Positions 1 through 5,609 of a stretch of 12,100 nucleotides of DNA are shown in pieces. Position 1 is the first letter of the stretch. The number at the start of each line of letters is the position of its first letter. A model generated the notes under the pieces. The model worked only from the letters and a program-made list of their open reading frames with translations, made no database searches and had not been told where the DNA came from. The stretch lies in NCBI GenBank assembly GCA_026995955.1, contig JALWNJ010000317.1, positions 1 through 12,100 on the forward strand, written 5' to 3'. The DNA is from Gammaproteobacteria bacterium (GTDB lineage Bacteria; Pseudomonadota; Gammaproteobacteria; J044). Both the position numbers and the translations under genes were made by a program.

Positions 1-507
1 GTCGTTGCCCTCGTTCTCCCCGGCGTTCTCGCCCTTGCCGTCGGCATCGCTGTCGTCACGATCGTACACATGCTCGTCGAGGGTCTCCTCGAGCGGGTTG
101 TCCTCGATGTAGGGATAGATCTCCTCCGCCGTCATGCCCTCGTAGCTGCGCTCGTAGAGGATGCCAGGCGGCGGTTTCAGCCCGTCCTTGAGCAGGATCG
201 GATTGATGGCGTAGTCGCAGGCCAGGTCCCAGCGCTGCTTGTTGCGGTGCTCGCGCCGGGCAAAGTGCGACAGCGCGCAGTGCAGGGCCTCGTGGGCCAG
301 CACGAATTGCACCTGCTCCACATCCAGGGCATCGATGTACTGGGGGTTGTAGTACAGCTTGCGCGCATCGGTGGCCGTGGTGCGGCACCACTTCGGGTCG
401 GCCGCGGCCATCGGCAGGCGCAGCACCAGCGCGCCCAGGAACGGCTTGTCCAGGATCAGCCGCGTGCGCGCCGCCGTGAGCTTGGTCTGTACCGCCTCCA
501 GGTCCAT
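1..507 (-). CDS. DUF2201/VWA-like protein, putative metallopeptidase domain (C-terminus off the window)
   Basis: The 169 visible residues are the N-terminal part; the frame stays open to the left edge. Residues 72-81 read HEALHCALSH, an HEXXH zinc-peptidase motif (H72, E73, H76) with a further His at 81, inside a segment typical of the DUF2201 'putative metallopeptidase' domain. Residues 146-169 are an Asp/Glu/Gly-rich linker. In this family such a linker normally leads into a C-terminal VWA-like domain, which is not visible here. The ATG at 507 lies 7 nt after the TGA of the MoxR ATPase gene, so the two are probably co-transcribed and translationally linked. MoxR ATPases commonly pair with VWA proteins as chaperone-like complexes that mature other proteins. 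Family assignment is from recognition of the motif and context; peptidase activity and substrate are unknown. Confidence 0.8.
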   Translation of the reverse strand, partial: MDLEAVQTKLTAARTRLILDKPFLGALVLRLPMAAADPKWCRTTATDARKLYYNPQYIDALDVEQVQFVLAHEALHCALSHFARREHRNKQRWDLACDYAINPILLKDGLKPPPGILYERSYEGMTAEEIYPYIEDNPLEETLDEHVYDRDDSDADGKGENAGENEGND

Positions 508-514
508 CGCTCGC

Positions 515-1558
515 TCAGCTGTAGAGCATCACATCGGCGATCTTGTCGGCCCACTGGGCGAACTGGGGTACCTCGAACAGCTCCTCGCCGATGGCGCGGT
601 GCATGTCCGAGACCAGCATCACGCCCATCTCGCGCTGGCGGAAGCTGCCGGCGTAGTCGAGGATGCGGCCGTACACCTCCTGCGCCTGCGGCGTGCCCTT
701 GGCGCGGATGGCGCGTCCCACCAGCGCCGAGGCGACGGCATACTGCAGGTCCACTTCCTTCGGCGTCGGTACCTTCTCGCCGCGCAGGATGGCGTCGAGA
801 TCCGGCATCTGGTCCAGGTTGTCGATGAAGGCCTTCAGCTCCACGCCCGCCGCCGGTCCCACGCAGGCCTGCAGCGCGCCGAGGAACACCTCCGGGTGAT
901 CCTGGAACTTCTGCAGCGCGTTGTGGGCAAACTCCCAGGAACGCGGCGAGGGGAAGGCCACCGGATTGTGCGCCGGATCGAAGTCGAACAGCAGGTCGGG
1001 GCGAAAGCGCAAGAAGCCGATCAGACGGTCGTCGATGCCATTGCTGTAGGCCCAGTGCACCCAGTCGTCCAAGTGCACCTCCACCTCGTAGTGCGAGAAA
1101 CGGTTGGCCAGCGGCGCCGGCATGGTGTAGGTCACGCCACGGTCGCCCTGGCGGTTGCCGGCGGCGAAGATGGCCCAGCCCTGCGGCACCTCGTAGGCGC
1201 CGAGCTTGCGGTCGAGGATGAGCTGGTAGGCCGCGGCCGAGACACTGGGCGGCGCCGAGGTGATCTCGTCGAGGAACAGCACCCCGCGCTGGCCGTGGCG
1301 CTCGGCGTCCGGCAGCATGGCGGGCGGTGCCCATTCCACCGTGTCACCGTTGCGGAACGGAATGCCACGCAGGTCGCTCGGCTCCATCTGCGACAGGCGA
1401 ATGTCGATCACCGGCACGCCGTGGCGTTCGGCCACCTGGGCGATCATCTGCGACTTGCCCACCCCCGGCGGGCCCCACAGCATCACCGGCGTGTGATGGC
1501 CGCTCTCGGTGCTCTCGAACTCCCGATCCAGGACGGTCTGCAACAGTGCTGGGCGCAT
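515..1558 (-). CDS. MoxR-type AAA+ ATPase
   Basis: A 347-residue single-domain AAA+ ATPase of the MoxR/AAA_5 group. Walker A is GPPGVGKS at 29-36, Walker B is VLFLDE at 93-98, the sensor-1 Asn is in FAAGNRQGD at about 135, and a candidate arginine finger is in PLANRF at about 153. These nucleotide-binding elements all look intact. The start ATG is preceded by GGGAGA at good spacing, and only 10 nt separate it from the upstream Sel1-repeat gene's stop. Such ATPases act as cytoplasmic oligomers that remodel or load cofactors into partner proteins, usually with a VWA-domain partner. Here the adjacent DUF2201 protein is the likely partner. The client is unknown; nothing nearby resembles methanol dehydrogenase, RuBisCO or gas-vesicle genes. 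Confidence 0.9.
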   Translation of the reverse strand: MRPALLQTVLDREFESTESGHHTPVMLWGPPGVGKSQMIAQVAERHGVPVIDIRLSQMEPSDLRGIPFRNGDTVEWAPPAMLPDAERHGQRGVLFLDEITSAPPSVSAAAYQLILDRKLGAYEVPQGWAIFAAGNRQGDRGVTYTMPAPLANRFSHYEVEVHLDDWVHWAYSNGIDDRLIGFLRFRPDLLFDFDPAHNPVAFPSPRSWEFAHNALQKFQDHPEVFLGALQACVGPAAGVELKAFIDNLDQMPDLDAILRGEKVPTPKEVDLQYAVASALVGRAIRAKGTPQAQEVYGRILDYAGSFRQREMGVMLVSDMHRAIGEELFEVPQFAQWADKIADVMLYS

Positions 1559-1568
1559 GGTGTCTCCC

Positions 1569-2030
1569 TCAGGCGATGCCGTCTTCGAAACCGGCCTTGC
1601 GGTACAGCTCGCGGGCCTTCTCCAGATCCTTCTCCACGCCGTTGCCCTGCTCGTACATCATGGCCAGCGTGGTCAGCGAGCCCACCAGGCCCTGCTCGGC
1701 GGCGCGGGTGAACCACTCGATGGCCTTCTGCGGATCCTTCTCCGTGCACTCGCCTTCCATGTACATGAAGCCCAGGCCATGCTGGGCGATGGCATGCCCC
1801 TGTTCGGCCGCCGCCTGCATCCACTTGAAGGCCTCCTCGTCACTGGGCGTCACGCCGAGGCCGTTCTGGTACATGATGGCCACGCGGTGCTGCGCCTCGG
1901 CGTTGCCGGCCTCGGCCAGCGGGTACAGCAGCTTCATCGCCTGCGCGAAGTGCTTGGCCTCGAAGGCGGCAATGCCGCTGGAGAGGTCCATGTCCTGCTC
2001 GTTCTGGTTACGCTCTTCGTTTTCGCTCAT
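1569..2030 (-). CDS. Sel1-repeat (TPR-like) protein
   Basis: A 153-residue protein with a charged, Glu/Asn-rich N-terminus (about 1-20) followed by about three Sel1-like helical repeats at roughly 44-79, 80-115 and 116-151. These show the usual AEQG, A-x-x-LG-x-MY and GVEKD patterns. It has no signal peptide or membrane segment, so it is probably a cytoplasmic scaffold. I chose the ATG at 2030 (MSENEERNQ). A longer frame from 2114 would add 28 residues with no repeat character that run through likely upstream regulatory sequence. As first gene of the operon with the MoxR ATPase and the DUF2201 protein, it may act as an adaptor for that complex; this is inference from position. A clear Shine-Dalgarno is lacking (only GAGA-like sequence upstream). 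Confidence 0.82.
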   Translation of the reverse strand: MSENEERNQNEQDMDLSSGIAAFEAKHFAQAMKLLYPLAEAGNAEAQHRVAIMYQNGLGVTPSDEEAFKWMQAAAEQGHAIAQHGLGFMYMEGECTEKDPQKAIEWFTRAAEQGLVGSLTTLAMMYEQGNGVEKDLEKARELYRKAGFEDGIA

Positions 2031-2149
2031 GGTTCGGGTCTCTGTCTGATGGCGGGGCACGCAGGATTTGCAAGCCCCTGCGCGAACACCGGAAATTGTT
2101 GCCGTCTCGGGCACTTGGCGTATCGTAATACAGCCCGTCGCGGCCTCGA

Positions 2150-2166
2150 ATACCCCTTTCGGGTAT
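2150..2166. repeat. Inverted repeat ATACCC-N5-GGGTAT, possible operator
   Basis: Perfect 6-bp arms ATACCC (2150-2155) and GGGTAT (2161-2166) flank CTTTC. The octamer ATACCCCT at 2150-2157 recurs at 2238-2245 in the same divergent intergenic region. It could be a transcription-factor site or a small hairpin in the Sel1 leader; the regulator is unknown. Confidence 0.35.
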
Positions 2167-2190
2167 CACGGCCGACCCGGGCGGAGGCCC

Positions 2191-2219
2191 ATTATACGGG
2201 CAGCCGCGGGCCCGAAAAC
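2191..2219 (-). promoter_or_regulatory. Candidate sigma-70 promoter for the Sel1-MoxR-DUF2201 operon
   Basis: The minus strand carries a perfect TATAAT box at 2196-2191, about 160 nt upstream of the Sel1 gene. The -35 position at 17-nt spacing (2219-2214) reads GTTTTC, which is a poor match. The call therefore rests on the -10 box and on position in a divergent intergenic region. Confidence 0.35.
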
Positions 2220-2327
2220 GGCCCTACCAATGGGGATATACCCCTGTTCCGCGCCAGTCGCTATACTCGCTCCACAAAATTTGCGAGTGCGACTGCTTTT
2301 TTGCTTTCGCAACATAGGGTTACATAA

Positions 2328-3446
2328 ATGAGCGACGCCGACATCCCGATCTCGCTGCGCACCTGCATCCAGAAGGTCGCCACCGGGCCGGAATACAGCA
2401 AGAACCTCAGCTTCGAGGAAGCGCACATCGCCATGCGCGAGATCCTGTCGCGGGACCACGATCCCGTGCGCGCCGCCATCTATCTCATCGCCCTGCGCAT
2501 GAAGCGCGAGACCGACGACGAGAACAAGGGCTCCCTGCAGGGCCTGCTCGACACCACCCTGCAGCAGGTCGCCCCGGTGAAGGAACTGGTGGACATCGCC
2601 GACCCCTACGACGGCCAAAGCCGCGGCCTGCCTGCCTCGAGCTTCCTCGCCCCGGTGCTCGCTGCCGCCGGCGTGCCCGCCGTGGTGCACGGCCTCGACA
2701 GCATCGGCCCCAAGTACGGCGCTACCCATCACAAGGTGCTCAAGGCCGCCGGACGCAATGTGCTGCTCTCGCCCGAGGCCGCGCGCGACCAGGTGGGCAA
2801 CCCCGACATCGGCTGGACCTACATCGACCAGTCGCGCTCCAATCCCTCGCTGTACGCCCTGTCGGAACTGCGCCAGCGCATGATCAAGCGCACCGTTATC
2901 ACCACCGTCGAGGTACTCACCGGCCCCATCCGCGCACGCGAGAAGACGCACATCCTTACCGGCTACGTGCACAAGGCCTATCCGCCCGTCTACAGCAGCC
3001 TGGCCCGCTTCTCCGGCTTCGACTCCGCCATGATCGTGCGCGGCGTCGAGGGCGGCGTGGTACCCTCGCTGCAGCAGCCGGCGCTGATGACCAGCTACCG
3101 CAACCCCGCCGACGAGGACCAGGTCACCGAACTGGACCCGAAGGCCATCGGCATCGAGCAGAGCACCCGCGCCGCGCCGATCCCCAAGGATCTGCCCAAG
3201 GCCACCCGGCGTGACGACGAGACCGCCAGCGCCTACGACGCCGACGACATCGCCGCTGCAGCAGCCCGGGCCGGCATCGCCGCCCTGCGGGGCGAAAAGG
3301 GCCCGACCTACGACAGCCTGGTGTACGCCGGCGCCATCGTGCTGCACCACCTCGGCCGTTCCGACAGCATGCCCGAGGCCGCCGACGAGATCCGCCGCGT
3401 CATCGACTCCGGAGCGGCCCTGGCCCGCTTCGAGGCCGCGGCCTGA
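2328..3446 (+). CDS. Anthranilate-phosphoribosyltransferase-like protein (TrpD/glycosyltransferase family 3 relative)
   Basis: A 372-residue soluble protein with the TrpD layout: an N-terminal helical segment (about 1-85), then an alpha/beta core. In place of the canonical GTGGD phosphoribosyl-pyrophosphate loop it has DPYDGQSR at 92-99. In place of the KHGNR-type motif it has VHGLDSIGPKYG at about 120-131 followed by THHKVL. VRGVEGGVVPSL at about 238-249 sits where TrpD has its HG-x-x-G-DE segment. These replacements argue against ordinary tryptophan synthesis and for another phosphoribosyl or glycosyl acceptor. No other trp genes are near. The start ATG has AGGG upstream. It is the first gene of a plus-strand unit followed 68 nt later by a small acidic protein. 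The family link is moderately sure; the substrate is unknown. Confidence 0.8.
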   Translation: MSDADIPISLRTCIQKVATGPEYSKNLSFEEAHIAMREILSRDHDPVRAAIYLIALRMKRETDDENKGSLQGLLDTTLQQVAPVKELVDIADPYDGQSRGLPASSFLAPVLAAAGVPAVVHGLDSIGPKYGATHHKVLKAAGRNVLLSPEAARDQVGNPDIGWTYIDQSRSNPSLYALSELRQRMIKRTVITTVEVLTGPIRAREKTHILTGYVHKAYPPVYSSLARFSGFDSAMIVRGVEGGVVPSLQQPALMTSYRNPADEDQVTELDPKAIGIEQSTRAAPIPKDLPKATRRDDETASAYDADDIAAAAARAGIAALRGEKGPTYDSLVYAGAIVLHHLGRSDSMPEAADEIRRVIDSGAALARFEAAA

Positions 3447-3476
3447 GGAAAGGCATCAGAATTTCACCGATTCGTG

Positions 3477-3482
3477 TACAAT
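3477..3482 (+). promoter_or_regulatory. Possible -10 box for the 66-residue protein gene
   Basis: TACAAT lies 33 nt upstream of the ATG at 3515, in the 68-nt gap after the TrpD-like gene. I see no convincing -35 box at 16-18 nt, so independent transcription is only a possibility; read-through from the upstream gene would also serve. Confidence 0.25.
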
Positions 3483-3514
3483 CCACCCATTCGATCTGAC
3501 TTGAGGAGACGACC

Positions 3515-3715
3515 ATGGACATGAAAGCCTACCATGACCACAGCGTGAAGATGGAAGAGGCCGGTGTAAACACCGACTACATCATCGGCTGGCAGATGGG
3601 CTACCTGAACAGCCCCGAGCGCGAAGAGCAGCGCGTGACCGAGGCCTACGAGGCCGGCTACGAAGACGGCAAGGCCCACAACTTCGACGGCTACACCGCC
3701 TGGGTAGGCAAGTAA
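3515..3715 (+). CDS. Small acidic protein of unknown function
   Basis: A 66-residue protein with no signal peptide or membrane segment. It is preceded by a strong Shine-Dalgarno (GAGGAGA) and ends just before an intrinsic terminator, so it is very probably real and well expressed. It contains two related aromatic-glycine segments, DYIIGWQMGY at about 21-30 and AYEAGYEDGK at about 44-53, separated by a charged PEREEQR stretch. This suggests an internal duplication of a short helical unit. The second segment faintly recalls the GY-x-x-G pattern of ribosome modulation factor, but the basic residues of that family are missing, so I do not assign it. It may be a partner of the upstream TrpD-like protein, by position only. 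Confidence 0.75.
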   Translation: MDMKAYHDHSVKMEEAGVNTDYIIGWQMGYLNSPEREEQRVTEAYEAGYEDGKAHNFDGYTAWVGK

Positions 3716-3745
3716 GTCCGGGCACAGGTTTCGCAAGCCTGATCG

Positions 3746-3775
3746 AGAACGGCCGCCCTTGGGCGGCCGTTTTTT
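3746..3775 (+). terminator. Rho-independent terminator of the TrpD-like/small protein unit
   Basis: Perfect arms ACGGCCGCCC (3749-3758) and GGGCGGCCGT (3761-3770) with a 2-nt loop are followed by a run of six T (3770-3775). Flanking A:T and G:T pairs extend the stem. The AT-rich island begins immediately after it. Confidence 0.92.
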
Positions 3776-3860
3776 AATCTACTAGCGGAAAGGATTGGTG
3801 ACGTATACAAAGAAAAATGTGAGGAAAACATTGCTAAATATGCCTTTCCATGAACCAGAG

Positions 3861-4895
3861 CTAGAGAGCTAACAAAGACCTATACAAAGACTTACTATAA
3901 TAATTGTAGTATAAATAATAGTATCTTATTGACATAACAAACGAAAGAAATAGGAAAAAGGCACACAAAATAATGGAATGAATTCCTGTCTCTCCAAAAT
4001 AACTAGGAATACTCATAATAATAGCTGAAAGATATAGGGCCACAGACGAGTTTCTGGCCAACCCATAAAGACTCAGAAACTTGTACAATCTGTCTCTAAT
4101 ATAAGGCGAGTGTTCAGTCACATACCAATAGGTCATCCAATAAATATCGGTCCCAAGCTTAAACGAGAACTCCAACCCCATTGAGTCATAAAACCTCTCC
4201 TTAAATTTATCAATAACCTTCTCTGGGAACTGACGATCCAACCCCAAAAAATTCCTTATAATTGATTCCAACAATTGAAAGGGGATGGACAGAAGAAAAA
4301 AAACACAAGAAAATAACCACATCATGATAGAAAGCAGACGGGAAATCGCAGTATTTTCCTTCAAGATTTTAAATCCATATTTTTCCTTTCTCTCAACCCA
4401 GTTTTCTATCCACTTCAATAGAAGCAAAAAAACAAATGCAAAACTCAACACAAATACCGTGCTATAAATTTCTTCCTTGGGAATATCAATTACAGGATTA
4501 AATATTATAACAAGAGAGCAAAAATATATAATTGACAATATAGATCTATAAAAGTTCTTTTTTATCAAAAAGATTCTTTTTTTCGTATCCTTCTTTCTAA
4601 ACAAGGACTCATATGGATAACCAAATATCTTCTCTACGAATATTCGGTCATATACTATCTCAGAAATAGTAGCAACTACGTGCCCAACAATATAACTAAA
4701 CACCAAACCGAGTATCAACAAGGAGACAAATTGTCCTGCCCTTAGGTCTTTAATCAAATAAAATATCTGTTTTAAATCTATGCTATGCCAATACCCAACG
4801 GATAATGCTATAGATGAAACAACCAAAAAACCAGGGACCAAATAACCAAACACATCGTACATATCAATTTGAGATTTTTCTTTATCACCTATCAT
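3861..4895 (-). CDS. Multi-pass membrane protein of unknown function
   Basis: A 344-residue protein, AT-rich and rich in Ile, Phe, Tyr and Lys, unlike all other genes here. Hydrophobic segments lie at about 17-36, 56-78, 116-136, 146-162, 186-212, 284-298 and 306-326. A long soluble stretch at about 213-283 contains FKLGTDIYWMTYWYVTEHSP and an RDRLYKFLSLYGLARN segment. The N-terminal YDVFGYLVPGF pattern looks familiar from uncharacterised membrane proteins, but I cannot name a family. I chose the ATG at 4895: AAGGAG at 4912-4907 lies 11 nt upstream. The in-frame GTG codons at 4907 and 4904 overlap this site or sit too close to it. The stop of the shifted DUF3592 frame (TAA at 4913-4911) abuts this Shine-Dalgarno, which suggests co-transcription. 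No function is assigned. Confidence 0.72.
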   Translation of the reverse strand: MIGDKEKSQIDMYDVFGYLVPGFLVVSSIALSVGYWHSIDLKQIFYLIKDLRAGQFVSLLILGLVFSYIVGHVVATISEIVYDRIFVEKIFGYPYESLFRKKDTKKRIFLIKKNFYRSILSIIYFCSLVIIFNPVIDIPKEEIYSTVFVLSFAFVFLLLLKWIENWVERKEKYGFKILKENTAISRLLSIMMWLFSCVFFLLSIPFQLLESIIRNFLGLDRQFPEKVIDKFKERFYDSMGLEFSFKLGTDIYWMTYWYVTEHSPYIRDRLYKFLSLYGLARNSSVALYLSAIIMSIPSYFGETGIHSIILCAFFLFLSFVMSIRYYYLYYNYYSKSLYRSLLAL

Positions 4896-4910
4896 CTGCC
4901 ACACCACTCC

Positions 4911-5056
4911 TTAACGATCCTTAACTTCAACAGTCAATCTAACAAATAGAAAAACAATATCAACAGGAGATATCCCTTTCTCGATACGAAATATCCTTCC
5001 TGTAAACAAACCTCCTCCCGCAGTAAATTTTAGCTCACAAATTCCAATCCCCCCAT
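4911..5056 (-). pseudogene. Out-of-frame 3' continuation of the DUF3592 gene
   Basis: In the frame offset by one base from the DUF3592 gene, an open stretch runs from about 5099 to a TAA at 4911, through AT-rich DNA where stops should be common. It reads like protein, with segments such as GIGICELKFTAGGG, GRIFRIEKGIS and VFLFVRLTVEVKDR. The pattern recalls the C-terminal domain (a PG-x-x-GG-x-x-x-G-x-I type motif) found after the second membrane helix in longer DUF3592 proteins. The two frames would join if the run of six G at 5054-5049 (minus strand) were seven, giving a protein of about 188 residues. It may be a real frameshift mutation, a length-variable tract or a sequencing error. Confidence 0.5.
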
Positions 5057-5476
5057 TTGGATGATCAAAGACTTTATGGCTCTTAAGCTTACTAGGCCTA
5101 CCCCAAAGAGCAGCAGAAAGCTAGTCGTGACAGGATAGAGGTAAACGAAACTGTGCAGGCATGCTCGCCCGTCGGGCAGATACCATACCGATACGCTTTC
5201 ACCTTCGGTATTCAGTTTTCCCAGCGAATCCCACACCGCCCTGGTGGTGGCAAACCGCCGTTTGTGACCATTGGCCTGATACTCGATGATGATCTCGTAG
5301 GGGTCTCCGGTTGGCCCAACCGGATGAGGGATGCGGCGTTTGGCCACGATGCGACCCGTCGCCTCGGCGCCATCATGGATCCGTGACCATTCGACGGCGA
5401 AACTGATGGCGGCGGCGACAAGGAGCAGCACCAAGATCCTCAGGAGGTTCATGATCTGACTGCGCCTTGCGTTCAT
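5030..5476 (-). CDS. DUF3592-family membrane protein (probably frameshifted at its 3' end)
   Basis: As read, 148 residues: an N-terminal membrane helix (about 10-28), an extracytoplasmic domain with the DUF3592 pattern (EATGRIV at 38-44, YEIIIEYQANGHKRRF at 60-75, ESVSVWYLPDG at 93-103), and a second membrane helix (about 113-131). It ends with the short tail QMGGLEFVS. The start at 5476 has GGGTGG upstream; an internal Met at residue 9 is a less likely start. A longer frame extends to 6010 but lies over the kinase gene and is not coding. The last 60 bases fall in the AT-rich island, and a better C-terminus is open in the neighbouring frame. Function is unknown; the family is typically small and membrane-bound. 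Confidence 0.75.
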   Translation of the reverse strand: MNARRSQIMNLLRILVLLLVAAAISFAVEWSRIHDGAEATGRIVAKRRIPHPVGPTGDPYEIIIEYQANGHKRRFATTRAVWDSLGKLNTEGESVSVWYLPDGRACLHSFVYLYPVTTSFLLLFGVGLVSLRAIKSLIIQMGGLEFVS

Positions 5477-5556
5477 GCGACCACCCTTGCCCGGCAGCTG
5501 ACCGAACTCTTGGGCTTTTCGGCCCAATACCCCCGAACAATCAATGACATGCCCGG

Positions 5557-5584
5557 AGTATAGTCCACCCCACCCTGTCATCAA
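5557..5584 (-). promoter_or_regulatory. Sigma-70-type promoter for the DUF3592 gene
   Basis: On the minus strand a TTGATG -35 box (5584-5579) and a TATACT -10 box (5562-5557) are separated by 16 nt, about 80 nt upstream of the DUF3592 start at 5476. The predicted leader contains a small hairpin, TTGGGC/GCCCAA, at 5510-5527. This would separate the DUF3592/membrane-protein pair from the nitrate unit upstream. Confidence 0.5.
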
Positions 5585-5609
5585 GCCGGGGGCTGGGTCG
5601 CTCCTGCTC

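Larger units (their letters stand above)
3776..5110. other. AT-rich island
   Basis: Base composition changes abruptly after the terminator at 3775 and returns to GC-rich by about 5110, inside the DUF3592 gene. The island holds one membrane-protein gene (3861-4895) and the frameshifted 3' end of the DUF3592 gene. No transposase, integrase, tRNA or clear flanking direct repeat was found. Positions 3776-3860 hold no gene that I can see. Composition suggests horizontally acquired DNA, but the mechanism is not visible. Confidence 0.75.

Noticed and set aside
359..1711. 450-codon plus-strand open frame opposite the MoxR ATPase
   Set aside because: Shadow of the MoxR frame; no ribosome site or recognisable domain, while the minus strand shows complete AAA+ motifs.
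2031..2114. Upstream extension of the Sel1 protein by 28 residues
   Set aside because: The added residues lack repeat character and run through a likely leader; MSENEERNQ at 2030 is the more family-like start.
2262..2267. TATACT as the -10 box for the TrpD-like gene
   Set aside because: No acceptable -35 box at 16-18 nt upstream (sequence is C-rich there), so it was not listed as a promoter.
2281..2312. TTGCGA/TCGCAA inverted repeat in the leader of the TrpD-like gene
   Set aside because: Only 6-bp arms around a 20-nt loop; expected often by chance and with no regulatory context.
4285..4467. 60-codon plus-strand open frame in the AT-rich island
   Set aside because: Lys/Asn-rich, no Shine-Dalgarno, and antisense to the soluble and membrane segments of the 344-residue protein.
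4896..4907. GTG start for the membrane protein at 4907
   Set aside because: The GTG overlaps the Shine-Dalgarno AAGGAG itself; the ATG at 4895 has workable spacing.
3776..5110. Flanking direct repeats or attachment sites around the AT-rich island
   Set aside because: Only a 5-bp match (ACTAG near 3780 and 5091) was seen by eye, which is not significant.
5510..5527. TTGGGC/GCCCAA hairpin between the kinase and DUF3592 genes as a terminator
   Set aside because: No T-tract follows on either strand, and it lies downstream of a promoter-like element, so it is more likely a leader hairpin.
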